This document shows, piece after piece, positions 1-7,221 of a DNA stretch of 64,000 bases (the stretch's first letter is position 1; every line of letters starts with the position of its first letter). Location of the stretch: positions 90,031-154,030 of the forward strand of contig CABHON010000017.1 in NCBI GenBank assembly GCA_902168255.1, given 5' to 3'. This stretch comes from an uncultured Legionella sp. (GTDB lineage Bacteria > Pseudomonadota > Gammaproteobacteria > Legionellales > Legionellaceae). Both the position numbers and the translations under genes were made by a program. The notes beneath the pieces were generated by a model, which saw only the letters and a program-made list of their open reading frames with translations, searched no databases and was not told where the DNA came from.

Positions 1-528
1 GCCCCCCATGCCTCCAAGCCCAGCAGTTAAAATCCATTTACCGGATAAATTTCCTTGAAAATGTTTTTTTCCCGCTGCGACAAAGGTTTCATACGTACCT
101 TGAATAATTCCTTGGGAGCCAATATAAATCCACGAACCTGCTGTCATTTGCCCATACATTATGAGCCCTTTTCTATCTAATTCATGAAAATGTTCCCATG
201 TAGCCCAATGAGGCACTAAATTTGAGTTAGCAATTAGTACGCGCGGAGCGTCAGGATGGGTTTTAAAAACGCCGACAGGTTTTCCAGATTGAATAAGCAG
301 CGTGTCATCGGCATCAAGTTTTTTTAATGTTTCAATAATACGAGCATAACACTCCCAATTACGTGCTGCCCGGCCAATACCTCCATATACAACCAACTCT
401 TCTGGTTTTTCAGCAACGTCAGGATCTAAATTATTCATTAGCATGCGTAAAGGTGCTTCAGTCAGCCAACTTTTGGCTGATAAAGTAGTACCTCGAGGTG
501 CACGAATGATACCAGGGTTCTTTAACAT
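1..528 (-). CDS. hutU: Urocanate hydratase, N-terminal part (cut by window edge)
   Basis: This is the second enzyme of histidine degradation; it hydrates urocanate to imidazolonepropionate in the cytosol using tightly bound NAD. Read on the minus strand, the frame is open from an ATG at 528 to the window edge, giving 176 codons of a family normally about 550 residues long. The segment [20 protein letters not shown] and, at the edge, TAGLGGMGG (the glycine-rich NAD-binding loop) are diagnostic of urocanases. The start is supported by an AGAGGA ribosome site just upstream. The rest of the gene and any other hut genes lie outside the window. The identification is firm; completeness cannot be judged. 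Confidence 0.93.
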   Translation of the reverse strand, partial: MLKNPGIIRAPRGTTLSAKSWLTEAPLRMLMNNLDPDVAEKPEELVVYGGIGRAARNWECYARIIETLKKLDADDTLLIQSGKPVGVFKTHPDAPRVLIANSNLVPHWATWEHFHELDRKGLIMYGQMTAGSWIYIGSQGIIQGTYETFVAAGKKHFQGNLSGKWILTAGLGGMGG

Positions 529-540
529 ATACGTCCTCTT

Positions 541-665
541 TATACTCACGGCTAATGATTTTTGGTGAGGCGCGAGCGAAACAGACGAGGGAGTGTACAA
601 GTAGTACATGACCGAAGTCGATGCGGCTCGCAACAAAACCAAAGACTCATTAGCGAAGAGTATAT
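541..665. repeat. Long imperfect palindromic repeat, family A copy 1
   Basis: The element starts with TATACTC and ends with GAGTATA. Its arms pair over about 37 bases: left arm TATACTC-N4-CTAATGA then TTGGT and GCGAGC; right arm GCTCGC, ACCAAA, TCATTAG and GAGTATA. The centre carries GTGTACAAGTAGTACA. It lies between the divergent hutU and pdxH genes. Related copies are at 24362-24487 and, in the opposite orientation, 35048-35178; the central core recurs at 23311-23326. It is a dispersed non-coding repeat that could fold as a hairpin in RNA or be a mobile miniature element. Confidence 0.75.
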
Positions 666-683
666 CTAGTAGATATTATTTGG

Positions 684-698
684 CATTGTAGTACAATG
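684..698. promoter_or_regulatory. Perfect 7-bp dyad in the pdxH leader
   Basis: CATTGTA-G-TACAATG is a perfect inverted repeat about 33 bases upstream of the pdxH start. Its right half, TACAAT, could serve as a -10 box, so the dyad may be a repressor site overlapping the promoter. No good -35 box is visible at the right distance. Function is inferred from position only. Confidence 0.35.
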
Positions 699-730
699 GT
701 TACATTAACATAAGAGGTGAGGCGTTCAAA

Positions 731-1378
731 ATGAAAAAAATATCTTTATCATCTATTCGTCGTGAATATGGTACACGTATTTTGCTCGAAGAACATTTAC
801 CCTCTAATCCTATTGAATATTTTAAACAATGGTTCGATGAAATGGTGGCTGAAGAACTTGTTGATCCTACAGCAATGACGCTGGCTACGGTAGATGCTTC
901 TGGTATGCCCGATGCACGAATTGTTTTATTGAAAGGGATTATTGATGATCAATTCGTGTTTTATACCCATTACGATAGCGCTAAAGGAAAAGAGTTAGCG
1001 GCTAATCCTCATGCTGCCTTAAATTTTTTTTGGAGAAGCAGCTCACGACAAGTGAGGGTAAGAGGAAAAGTTCACAAAGTACCTCAAGAAATGTCGGATG
1101 AATATTTTGCGTCTCGCCCTCGTTCGAGCCAGTTGACCTCAATAGCTTCACATCAAAGTCAGGTATTAACCAATCGAAAAGTATTAGAAGATCGTATTGC
1201 TGCCCTTTCTACGCAATATCCTTCTGATCAACCTGTACCTCGCCCACAAGAATGGGGGGGCTATGCGGTTGTTCCAGTAGAAATTGAATTTTGGCAAGGC
1301 CGTGATAATCGAATACATGATAGAATTCGTTATAGAAAAGAAAATATGCATTGGATAGTTGAAAGACTTTCTCCTTAA
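731..1378 (+). CDS. pdxH: Pyridoxamine/pyridoxine 5'-phosphate oxidase
   Basis: This FMN enzyme oxidises pyridoxine or pyridoxamine 5'-phosphate to pyridoxal 5'-phosphate, the last step of vitamin B6 synthesis and salvage. The protein has 215 residues, close to the family norm of about 218. It begins with the typical IRREYG segment and shows the FMN-binding stretch ARIVLLKGI and FYTHYDSAKGKEL, the substrate-binding SRPRSSQ, and a C-terminal GRDNRIHDR followed by ending WIVERLSP. A GAGGTG ribosome site lies 6-11 bases before the ATG. It is a single-gene unit divergent from hutU. Confidence 0.97.
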   Translation: MKKISLSSIRREYGTRILLEEHLPSNPIEYFKQWFDEMVAEELVDPTAMTLATVDASGMPDARIVLLKGIIDDQFVFYTHYDSAKGKELAANPHAALNFFWRSSSRQVRVRGKVHKVPQEMSDEYFASRPRSSQLTSIASHQSQVLTNRKVLEDRIAALSTQYPSDQPVPRPQEWGGYAVVPVEIEFWQGRDNRIHDRIRYRKENMHWIVERLSP

Positions 1379-1535
1379 TGTATACTCTGCGCGATTAAAT
1401 TCTGGGATTAAGGCACGAAAATTTACTTAAATCCCATTGGCGTCTATTCTATTATTTTATATCGCGTTTTTTATTATGCTACTTTCTTTTTATACGTCTT
1501 TATTTGCGCAAGATGAAACAACTGAGGTAAAGGTA

Positions 1536-2924
1536 ATGCTTCAAAAATTTGGCCTTGTTACTCAAAATGCCCAGGAATTTGCTGAAGTGATTATTCAAAT
1601 CAAACGACAAATTTCTGTGTTAGATGCTTGTTCTTTTGACGAAATAAATGATGCACTTGTAGAATTTAATCAAAAATTTGATCACACTGCATTGGCATCA
1701 CCATTCGATGAGCATGATGAGGGTGCTTCACATTTAAAAAGTAATATAGTAAGAGCCTTTTCTGATGTTCGTGAGGAAATGAATAAAAATCGGGTAGATT
1801 TGCAGTTAACTTATCATAATTCCGGGCATTCAGCCGAAATGTTTTTTGACACTTTTCAAGCATGTTCAGTAGCAAAAACCTCATTACCCATTCATTTGTT
1901 CATGCCGCTTTGTGCCCTTTATCATGATGTGATTTTCAGAAATTCCCGCATAAAAGATGAAAAAAATAGTGCTGCAGCATTAAAGACATTTTTACAACCC
2001 GTTTTGGAGAAGCTATCCCCACATAATCAAGATATTATTGGTAAGCTAATTGATGTTTTGATTGTGGGAGGAACAACACCATTGCTACTAAATTCGGTTC
2101 CTTCAAATAAAAAAAATCAACCGATGCAAAAAACTGTTTTTGAAATGGTGGAATTGTTCAATGAGCGAAAAATGGCTAAGAGAAATTGGTCTTGTACCTC
2201 GGGATCTGCTGTTTCACCACAAGTATTGCCTATGAAAATACTGCTTCAGGATATGCTTAAAACAATGGCAATATTGGATGTTCAACGTACATCAATATCA
2301 ATACTTCATCAGCCCAATAATAATTTCTATTCAAATCAATCTGCTTCTACTGGAGATTGGAATATTATCGAGAAAGCATTGAAGAGTGAATTTACCCTAA
2401 GCCAAAAGAAAAAAATTGGACAAAATTTTCGCGTAATGGCTGAATTTATTTTACTCAATGAAAAAGATAAAAACAGTATAATTTACCAATGGGCTAATGT
2501 TTTATACCTTATTCAATCAGGTAACCCACCTAGAAATTGGGAAATACCAACAGCGCTTATCCCTCTGATTGCAAAAAGAATTAAAGGGGAAATAAGTTTT
2601 GCTAGCAGAATGAATAATACAGTATGTTCTTATGAAAGTATGACTACCTCATATTTCAATTACCCTTTTGAAAATACCTGGAACGAGCATATAAAAATTT
2701 TGGAAAAACTGCATCAATACCTTACAGATGAAAGCATTAATGTGGGAAATAAAATACCGTTCATTAAAGCATTAACGCGTGTGAGTATAGAGCAAGATGG
2801 CAAAAATATTTCTATGACACAAATTCTAGCAGCATGTGATCAACTCGAAAATATAAACCATTCTTGGCAAACTTACATATCGCTTTCGGAAAGTTCTGAT
2901 AATACTGTTCCTTTGTATGTTTAG
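1536..2924 (+). CDS. HD-superfamily metal-dependent phosphohydrolase-like protein (COG4339 type)
   Basis: The 462-residue protein carries a YHNSGH motif at about residues 93-98 and LYHDVIF at about 128-134, followed by KDEKNSAAAL. This is the arrangement YHNxxH ... WFHDxVYD ... DNExxSA of the predicted HD-fold hydrolases grouped as COG4339, so the metal-binding histidines and the HD pair are present. The substrate is unknown. The long C-terminal part (about residue 190 on) is not recognised; the COG4339 proteins I know are much shorter. The start is uncertain. The frame is open back to a TTG at 1437, which would add a hydrophobic signal-like N-terminus, but no ribosome site precedes it. The ATG at 1536 has GAGG eight bases upstream and is preferred. 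Confidence 0.6.
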   Translation: MLQKFGLVTQNAQEFAEVIIQIKRQISVLDACSFDEINDALVEFNQKFDHTALASPFDEHDEGASHLKSNIVRAFSDVREEMNKNRVDLQLTYHNSGHSAEMFFDTFQACSVAKTSLPIHLFMPLCALYHDVIFRNSRIKDEKNSAAALKTFLQPVLEKLSPHNQDIIGKLIDVLIVGGTTPLLLNSVPSNKKNQPMQKTVFEMVELFNERKMAKRNWSCTSGSAVSPQVLPMKILLQDMLKTMAILDVQRTSISILHQPNNNFYSNQSASTGDWNIIEKALKSEFTLSQKKKIGQNFRVMAEFILLNEKDKNSIIYQWANVLYLIQSGNPPRNWEIPTALIPLIAKRIKGEISFASRMNNTVCSYESMTTSYFNYPFENTWNEHIKILEKLHQYLTDESINVGNKIPFIKALTRVSIEQDGKNISMTQILAACDQLENINHSWQTYISLSESSDNTVPLYV

Positions 2925-2951
2925 GTAATCTGAGGTGTGTATATCCCCTGT

Positions 2952-2965
2952 GTCATTGCAATGAC
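2952..2965. repeat. Perfect 14-bp palindrome GTCATTGCAATGAC
   Basis: This is a perfect palindrome between two convergent genes. GTCATTGC/GCAATGAC is also the stem end of the larger palindromic repeats at 32401-32494 and 38704-38863, so this may be the remnant of a collapsed copy. A second small dyad, GCTAAC-TAGT-GTTAGC, lies at 2981-2996. Confidence 0.5.
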
Positions 2966-2995
2966 GATTCGTAGCGTAACTGAGGCTAACTAGTG

Positions 2996-3493
2996 TTAGC
3001 TCTCTTCGTTATTTTCTATAAAGAACCCTTCTGCTTGAAGTAATTGCTGAACTAAGGAAGAAAGTGAAGAATCAGAGAAGGAGCTAAGAACTATATTTTT
3101 TTGAGTTGTTGCTGCTTTAGTAGCTGCTACGCCTATTTTTGCTATTTCTATTGATGAAAATGGATGCTCTATTTTCAATTGAATTGCAATTTTTTTCTCG
3201 GAAAGAATAACACGAAGACAATTTTTAGTAGAAATAAACCCTATTTTAGGGCTACCTACTAAATCTATTTCGACGGGAACGTGGGCAGACAATAAATTAT
3301 TTTGAAATCTTTCTTTAAAATCTTCATGTAAAGTAGTTGAGGATATAAATATTACACCTGTAGGTTCAAATTCTATTGAATTGCGATGGGTAGCGAGTGC
3401 AAAGGCATCTTGGGCAGGTGCTTGTTTCAATTTATCAATATAATTTCTTAATATATTGTGCGGGGCGGCACTATTTTTTATAATATTTTTCAT
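2996..3493 (-). CDS. Hypothetical protein, 165 residues
   Basis: I do not recognise this protein. It is soluble, without membrane segments or signal peptide. It has alternating beta-like stretches (PTGVIFISSTTLH, KIGFISTKNCLRVIL, KKIAIQLKIEH) and a Ser/Leu-rich C-terminus. Its ATG has a GAGG ribosome site five bases upstream, and base composition matches the neighbours, so it is probably a real gene. It stands alone, convergent with the HD-family gene and divergent from nadA across a MITE-like element. Confidence 0.6.
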   Translation of the reverse strand: MKNIIKNSAAPHNILRNYIDKLKQAPAQDAFALATHRNSIEFEPTGVIFISSTTLHEDFKERFQNNLLSAHVPVEIDLVGSPKIGFISTKNCLRVILSEKKIAIQLKIEHPFSSIEIAKIGVAATKAATTQKNIVLSSFSDSSLSSLVQQLLQAEGFFIENNEES

Positions 3494-3597
3494 AAAAACC
3501 TCATCATCTATGGTAGAATGTAACGTGATTTATGATTTTTTACAAATATGGACAAAATAGGTTCTGTTCGGCTAATCTACCCGAAATTTTATTACCT

Positions 3598-3724
3598 ATA
3601 GTGGTTTAAAATTTAATTGACTATTGATTTCCAGAAACGGCCATCCCTGGCCTCGCGCTACCTTCGTCCGAGTTCGCGACGTTCTTTCAATCAATAGTCA
3701 ATTAAATTTTAACTTACTATAATT
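3598..3724. mobile_element. MITE-like element with about 32-bp terminal inverted repeats
   Basis: The left end TATAGTGGTTTAAAATTTAA continues into TTGACTATTGATT. The right end is its near-perfect inverse, AATCAATAGTCAATTAAATT then TTAACTTACTATA. Between the arms is a GC-richer core of about 60 bases with no coding capacity. Both ends abut TATA, compatible with TA target duplication by an IS630/Tc1-mariner-type transposase. It sits in the nadA upstream region and ends about 15 bases before the nadA start, so it may supply part of the nadA leader. Structure is read directly; mobility is inferred. Confidence 0.7.
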
Positions 3725-3739
3725 GAAAACGAGATATTT

Positions 3740-5104
3740 ATGAGCACCTCTTTATCAACCTATGAACCACGTATGTCAAACTTGGCCATGCCGATTGATA
3801 TGCCTTTATGCCAAGTAGATTACCCTCTAGATCATTATCAGACAGAATTTGCCCCTTATGCAGAAGAATATCTTGCGTTACCAGATAGAAAAATTTCCAC
3901 CATTTTAAAATGGATGACTCCCTATCTTCAAAAAGCAAAAGATCATTTCGGCGATCAATTATTATTGCTTGCCCATTATTATATGGGTGGCGAAATTGTT
4001 CAAATAATCGAACATTTTGGTGGTCAAATTGGTGATTCTTATCAATTAGCGTTAATGGCCGCACGCCAACCCGAAAAATCAGTGATTGTAGAGTCTGCTG
4101 TGCATTTTATGGCTGAATCTATTAGCCTCCTTGCGCATGAGCATCAACGTGTTTATATTACCAATCCAAAATCGGGTTGTACAATGGAAATGATGGCCAA
4201 AGATTATATGGTTGACCCTGCGTTGACCGATCTAAATGAGCGATATGGTAAAGAAAACATATTACCTGTGTGCTACATGAATACATCTGGCCGTATTAAG
4301 GCCATGACGGGTGCACAAGGAGGTGCGGTTTGCACCAGTTCCAATGTTAAAAAAATTTGTGAATGGGCCTTTGCACAAAATAAAAAAGTATTATTTATTC
4401 CTGATCGCTATATGGGAGAAAATGTAGCGTATTGGCTTGGCATCCCTCCGGAAGAAATTGCCTATTGGCCAGGAGGCACGGCAGGTGCTCAATATCAATT
4501 GGATCAACAAGATGCTAAAACGCTTGCGCAATTTGATCGTGCTAAATTGATTTTGTTTAGCAGTTTCTGTGCCGTACATACTTATTATGAGCCTTATATG
4601 GTTGAATATTGGAAGCAACAAGGTTTTACCACTATTGTGCATCCTGAGTGTATGAATAGCGTTGTACGCATTGCTGATGAAGCGGGATCAACTGCTTTCA
4701 TTTGGGATTTTATTGCTAAAAATAAAAACCCAGCTGGAAAATATGCTGTTGGAACTGAAAATCATATGGTGGATAATTTAAAGCGGTATGCCACGACCTT
4801 AAATGCCTCTGGCCAATCTATTCAGATTGTAAATTTAGCCGAAGCACCCCTCCCAGAAAGTAAAAAAACCATGGGATGTGGTTGTGCAACGATGTCCCGT
4901 AATGATCCACCGCATCTTGTCGCTTTGTTGGATTTATTACGCCAAGGTAAAACATTAGACTATAACCTTGTACAACCCGGTGATATTGTGGATGAATTTT
5001 CAGGTAAACGTTTGCGTTTAAATAAAGAAAAACAAGAGTGGATTAAAGAAAATGCCAAAAAATCACTCGAAAAAATGATTGAAATTACTGAGGCGACAAA
5101 ATAA
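3740..5104 (+). CDS. nadA: Quinolinate synthase
   Basis: NadA condenses iminoaspartate with dihydroxyacetone phosphate to quinolinate in de novo NAD synthesis, using a [4Fe-4S] cluster. The 454-residue protein belongs to the long form of the family. It has the AHYY motif (78-81), GDSYQLA (98-104), conserved cysteines in SGCTMEMMA (Cys147) and AVCTSSN (Cys198), PDRYMGEN, HPEC (301-304) and a GTEN motif near 339-342. A late Cys-Gly-Cys pair (380/382) lies where the third cluster ligand is expected. nadB and nadC are not adjacent. The downstream ubiK gene starts at the nadA stop (5104), so the two are probably cotranscribed. Confidence 0.95.
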   Translation: MSTSLSTYEPRMSNLAMPIDMPLCQVDYPLDHYQTEFAPYAEEYLALPDRKISTILKWMTPYLQKAKDHFGDQLLLLAHYYMGGEIVQIIEHFGGQIGDSYQLALMAARQPEKSVIVESAVHFMAESISLLAHEHQRVYITNPKSGCTMEMMAKDYMVDPALTDLNERYGKENILPVCYMNTSGRIKAMTGAQGGAVCTSSNVKKICEWAFAQNKKVLFIPDRYMGENVAYWLGIPPEEIAYWPGGTAGAQYQLDQQDAKTLAQFDRAKLILFSSFCAVHTYYEPYMVEYWKQQGFTTIVHPECMNSVVRIADEAGSTAFIWDFIAKNKNPAGKYAVGTENHMVDNLKRYATTLNASGQSIQIVNLAEAPLPESKKTMGCGCATMSRNDPPHLVALLDLLRQGKTLDYNLVQPGDIVDEFSGKRLRLNKEKQEWIKENAKKSLEKMIEITEATK

Positions 5105-5340
5105 TGATTACAGATTTATTTGATAAATTAACACAGCAAATTTTGGATGTTTTACCGGATTCTGTCCAGCAGGTAAACAAAGATGTACGTGGAGAATTAA
5201 AAGCCTTAATTTCTGCTTCGTTTAGTCGATTAGATTTGGTAACTCGGGAAGAATTTGATATACAAACCAAAGTATTGCAAGCAACGCGAGCACGCGTAGA
5301 GGCACTGGAAAAACTATTGGCAGAGCAGGGTAAGAAATAA
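5104..5340 (+). CDS. ubiK: Ubiquinone biosynthesis accessory factor UbiK (YqiC/BMFP family)
   Basis: This small coiled-coil protein, 78 residues, assists the soluble Ubi complex (UbiJ-UbiK) in late aerobic ubiquinone synthesis; the family is also described as membrane-fusogenic. The N-terminal amphipathic helix (FDKLTQQILDVLP) and C-terminal coiled coil with REEFDIQTKVLQATRARVEALEK are typical. It overlaps the last base of the nadA stop, indicating translational coupling. comM follows after a degraded ATPase gene; ubiK (yqiC) next to comM (yifB) is a known arrangement in gammaproteobacteria. Confidence 0.93.
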   Translation: MITDLFDKLTQQILDVLPDSVQQVNKDVRGELKALISASFSRLDLVTREEFDIQTKVLQATRARVEALEKLLAEQGKK

Positions 5341-5343
5341 ATA

Positions 5344-5481
5344 CTACGTAAAAAATTTGATATAATACTCAATCGCAGGATCAAGAACGCGATAGTTATC
5401 CTGGCTGTAATGGATAAGATCTTTTTCTGTTAATACATCCACCGCAAAGTGAATTTCATAAGGAAAATTATAAATAAGCAA
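5344..5481 (-). pseudogene. C-terminal remnant of an AAA+ ATPase gene
   Basis: The minus strand has about 45 sense codons ending at a TAG (5346-5344). They read FPYEIHFAVDVLTEKDLIHY then YRVLDPAIEYYIKFF. That resembles the winged-helix end of archaeal-type AAA+ ATPases, where a D-P-A/L-x-x-Y-x motif precedes the C-terminus. No start codon or upstream ATPase body remains. Just upstream on the same strand are two adjacent palindromes. The fragment is short, so family assignment is tentative; it is best read as the scar of a deleted gene between ubiK and comM. Confidence 0.4.
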
Positions 5482-5488
5482 GATAATT

Positions 5489-5522
5489 ATTCACCAGAAG
5501 GTGATTCACCTTTTGGTGAATA
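5489..5522. promoter_or_regulatory. Two adjacent palindromes TTCACC-N4-GGTGAA
   Basis: The stretch TCACC-AGAA-GGTGA is followed immediately by TTCACC-TTTT-GGTGAA. Each is a dyad, and together they also form one larger inverted repeat (TATTCACC ... GGTGAATA). Tandem 16-bp dyads are typical of a dimeric HTH repressor operator. The site lies upstream of the decayed ATPase remnant on one side and 70 bases upstream of comM on the other, so it may be an orphan operator or may now act on comM. Confidence 0.45.
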
Positions 5523-5593
5523 AAATAGTCTATTGAAAACACATATAAAAATGCGGATAATAAAAACTATTTTCCAACTTCAGGAGTCCTTAC

Positions 5594-7114
5594 ATGCCTC
5601 TCGCTATTCTCAAAAGCCGTACCAATGTTGGCGTTCACGCTTATTCTATTACCGTTGAAGCTCATGTTTCCAATGGTTTACCTCGTTTTTCAATTGTCGG
5701 TTTACCTGAAACGCTTATCAAAGAAAGTGCCGATCGCGTGCGAAGTGCTATTATCAATAGTAATTTTGAATTCCCTGCTCGACGCATTACCATTAATTTA
5801 GGTCCCGCGGATTTACCCAAATTTGGTAGTGGGTTTGATTTGCCCATTGCACTGGCTATTCTCATTGCTTCGGAGCAACTATCTGTTGCTTCCGAAATGC
5901 TAAATCATTACGAATTTGTGGGTGAGCTGACATTATCCGGCTCTTTGCGTGGGATTAAAGGGGTTTTACCTATGTTATTGGCTTGTCATAAGAATCAGCA
6001 AGCATGTCTTTTACCAAAAGAAAATAGTACAGAAGCAGGATTGATTGAAGGAGGAGAATATTATGCAGCAACACATTTATTAGACGTTTGTTCACATTTG
6101 TCTGGCAGAAAAAGAATTCCATTGGTGGAAACATCCTTTCCCTCTTCTGAGTTGCATTATTCCATGGATTTATCTGAAGTGAAAAGCCAATTTCATGCAA
6201 AACGTGCTTTGGAAGTGGCTGCTGCGGGTGGCCATAGTTTATTAATGACAGGCCCACCGGGGACAGGAAAGACGATGTTGGCCAGCCGCTTTCTTACCTT
6301 GCTGCCTCCTTTGTCCATTCCTCAAGCCTTGGAAGTGGCCTGTCTTCAATCTATCCGAGGAATGCCATTTAACAAAGAATGTTGGCAACAACGCGCTTTT
6401 CGTGCACCGCATCATACAAGCTCTGCTATTGCTTTAGTGGGAGGCGGAAGTCCCCCAAAGCCAGGTGAAATTTCTCTTGCCCATCATGGTGTTTTATTTT
6501 TAGATGAATTGCCAGAATTTAGCCGTCATACATTAGATACCCTTAGGGAACCGTTAGAGGCAGGTTATATTACCATTGCACGGGCCGCTCACCACGCGCA
6601 ATATCCGGCAAAATTTCAACTTATTTGTGCGATGAATCCCTGTCCCTGTGGGCATTGGGGAAATCCCAATGAACAATGTCGATGTTCGCCTACACAAATA
6701 CGCAACTATCGTAATAGGCTTTCAGGTCCTTTTCTAGATCGCATTGATTTGCATATTCAAGTGCCGGCATTAAAAAAAGAGATATTAACCACAACTGACA
6801 TGCTACCACCTGAAACCAGTGCTACGATTAGGGCACGGGTAATAATCGCACAAAAAAAACAACAGGAAAGACAAGGAAAAAATAATGCCTCCCTTAGTGG
6901 GGAACCACTAGAAAAATATTGTGTATTAGGCACGAAAGAAACACAGTTAGTGGATACCGCTATTCAGCGGCTTAAACTTTCTGCGCGTTCGTATCATCGT
7001 ATTTTGCGTGTGGCTCGGACATTAGCTGATCTCGACAATATCGAGAATATTGGGATTAAGCATTTGTCCGAAGCATTGAGTTATAGGGAAAATTCGTTTA
7101 GTAGCAACAGTTAA
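5594..7114 (+). CDS. comM: ComM/YifB family AAA+ ATPase (Mg-chelatase-like)
   Basis: ComM is a hexameric AAA+ helicase that promotes branch migration during natural transformation. The 506-residue protein has the N-terminal ChlI-like Lon-protease-fold domain (1-170, with GLPRFSIVGLPETLIKES), Walker A GPPGTGKT (220-227), Walker B FLDELPEFSR, and the CPCGHWGNP cysteine motif, then the C-terminal Mg_chelatase_C helix bundle. Full length. The ATG has an AGGAG ribosome site eight to nine bases upstream. Its presence suggests DNA uptake capacity, but no other competence gene is in the window. Confidence 0.95.
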   Translation: MPLAILKSRTNVGVHAYSITVEAHVSNGLPRFSIVGLPETLIKESADRVRSAIINSNFEFPARRITINLGPADLPKFGSGFDLPIALAILIASEQLSVASEMLNHYEFVGELTLSGSLRGIKGVLPMLLACHKNQQACLLPKENSTEAGLIEGGEYYAATHLLDVCSHLSGRKRIPLVETSFPSSELHYSMDLSEVKSQFHAKRALEVAAAGGHSLLMTGPPGTGKTMLASRFLTLLPPLSIPQALEVACLQSIRGMPFNKECWQQRAFRAPHHTSSAIALVGGGSPPKPGEISLAHHGVLFLDELPEFSRHTLDTLREPLEAGYITIARAAHHAQYPAKFQLICAMNPCPCGHWGNPNEQCRCSPTQIRNYRNRLSGPFLDRIDLHIQVPALKKEILTTTDMLPPETSATIRARVIIAQKKQQERQGKNNASLSGEPLEKYCVLGTKETQLVDTAIQRLKLSARSYHRILRVARTLADLDNIENIGIKHLSEALSYRENSFSSNS

Positions 7115-7221
7115 GGTGTCTTCTCGTAGCATTTACTTCAGAGCATTGTTGTTCTCGCTGACTGGCTTCTTCTATAGAATCATGAGATACTTTTGATGGT
7201 TAACTTTTTTAAGGTTTAATT

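Noticed and set aside
1437..1535. Signal peptide on the HD-family protein
   Set aside because: The hydrophobic stretch needs a TTG or ATG start without a ribosome site, while the ATG at 1536 has GAGG at the right distance; kept only as an alternative.
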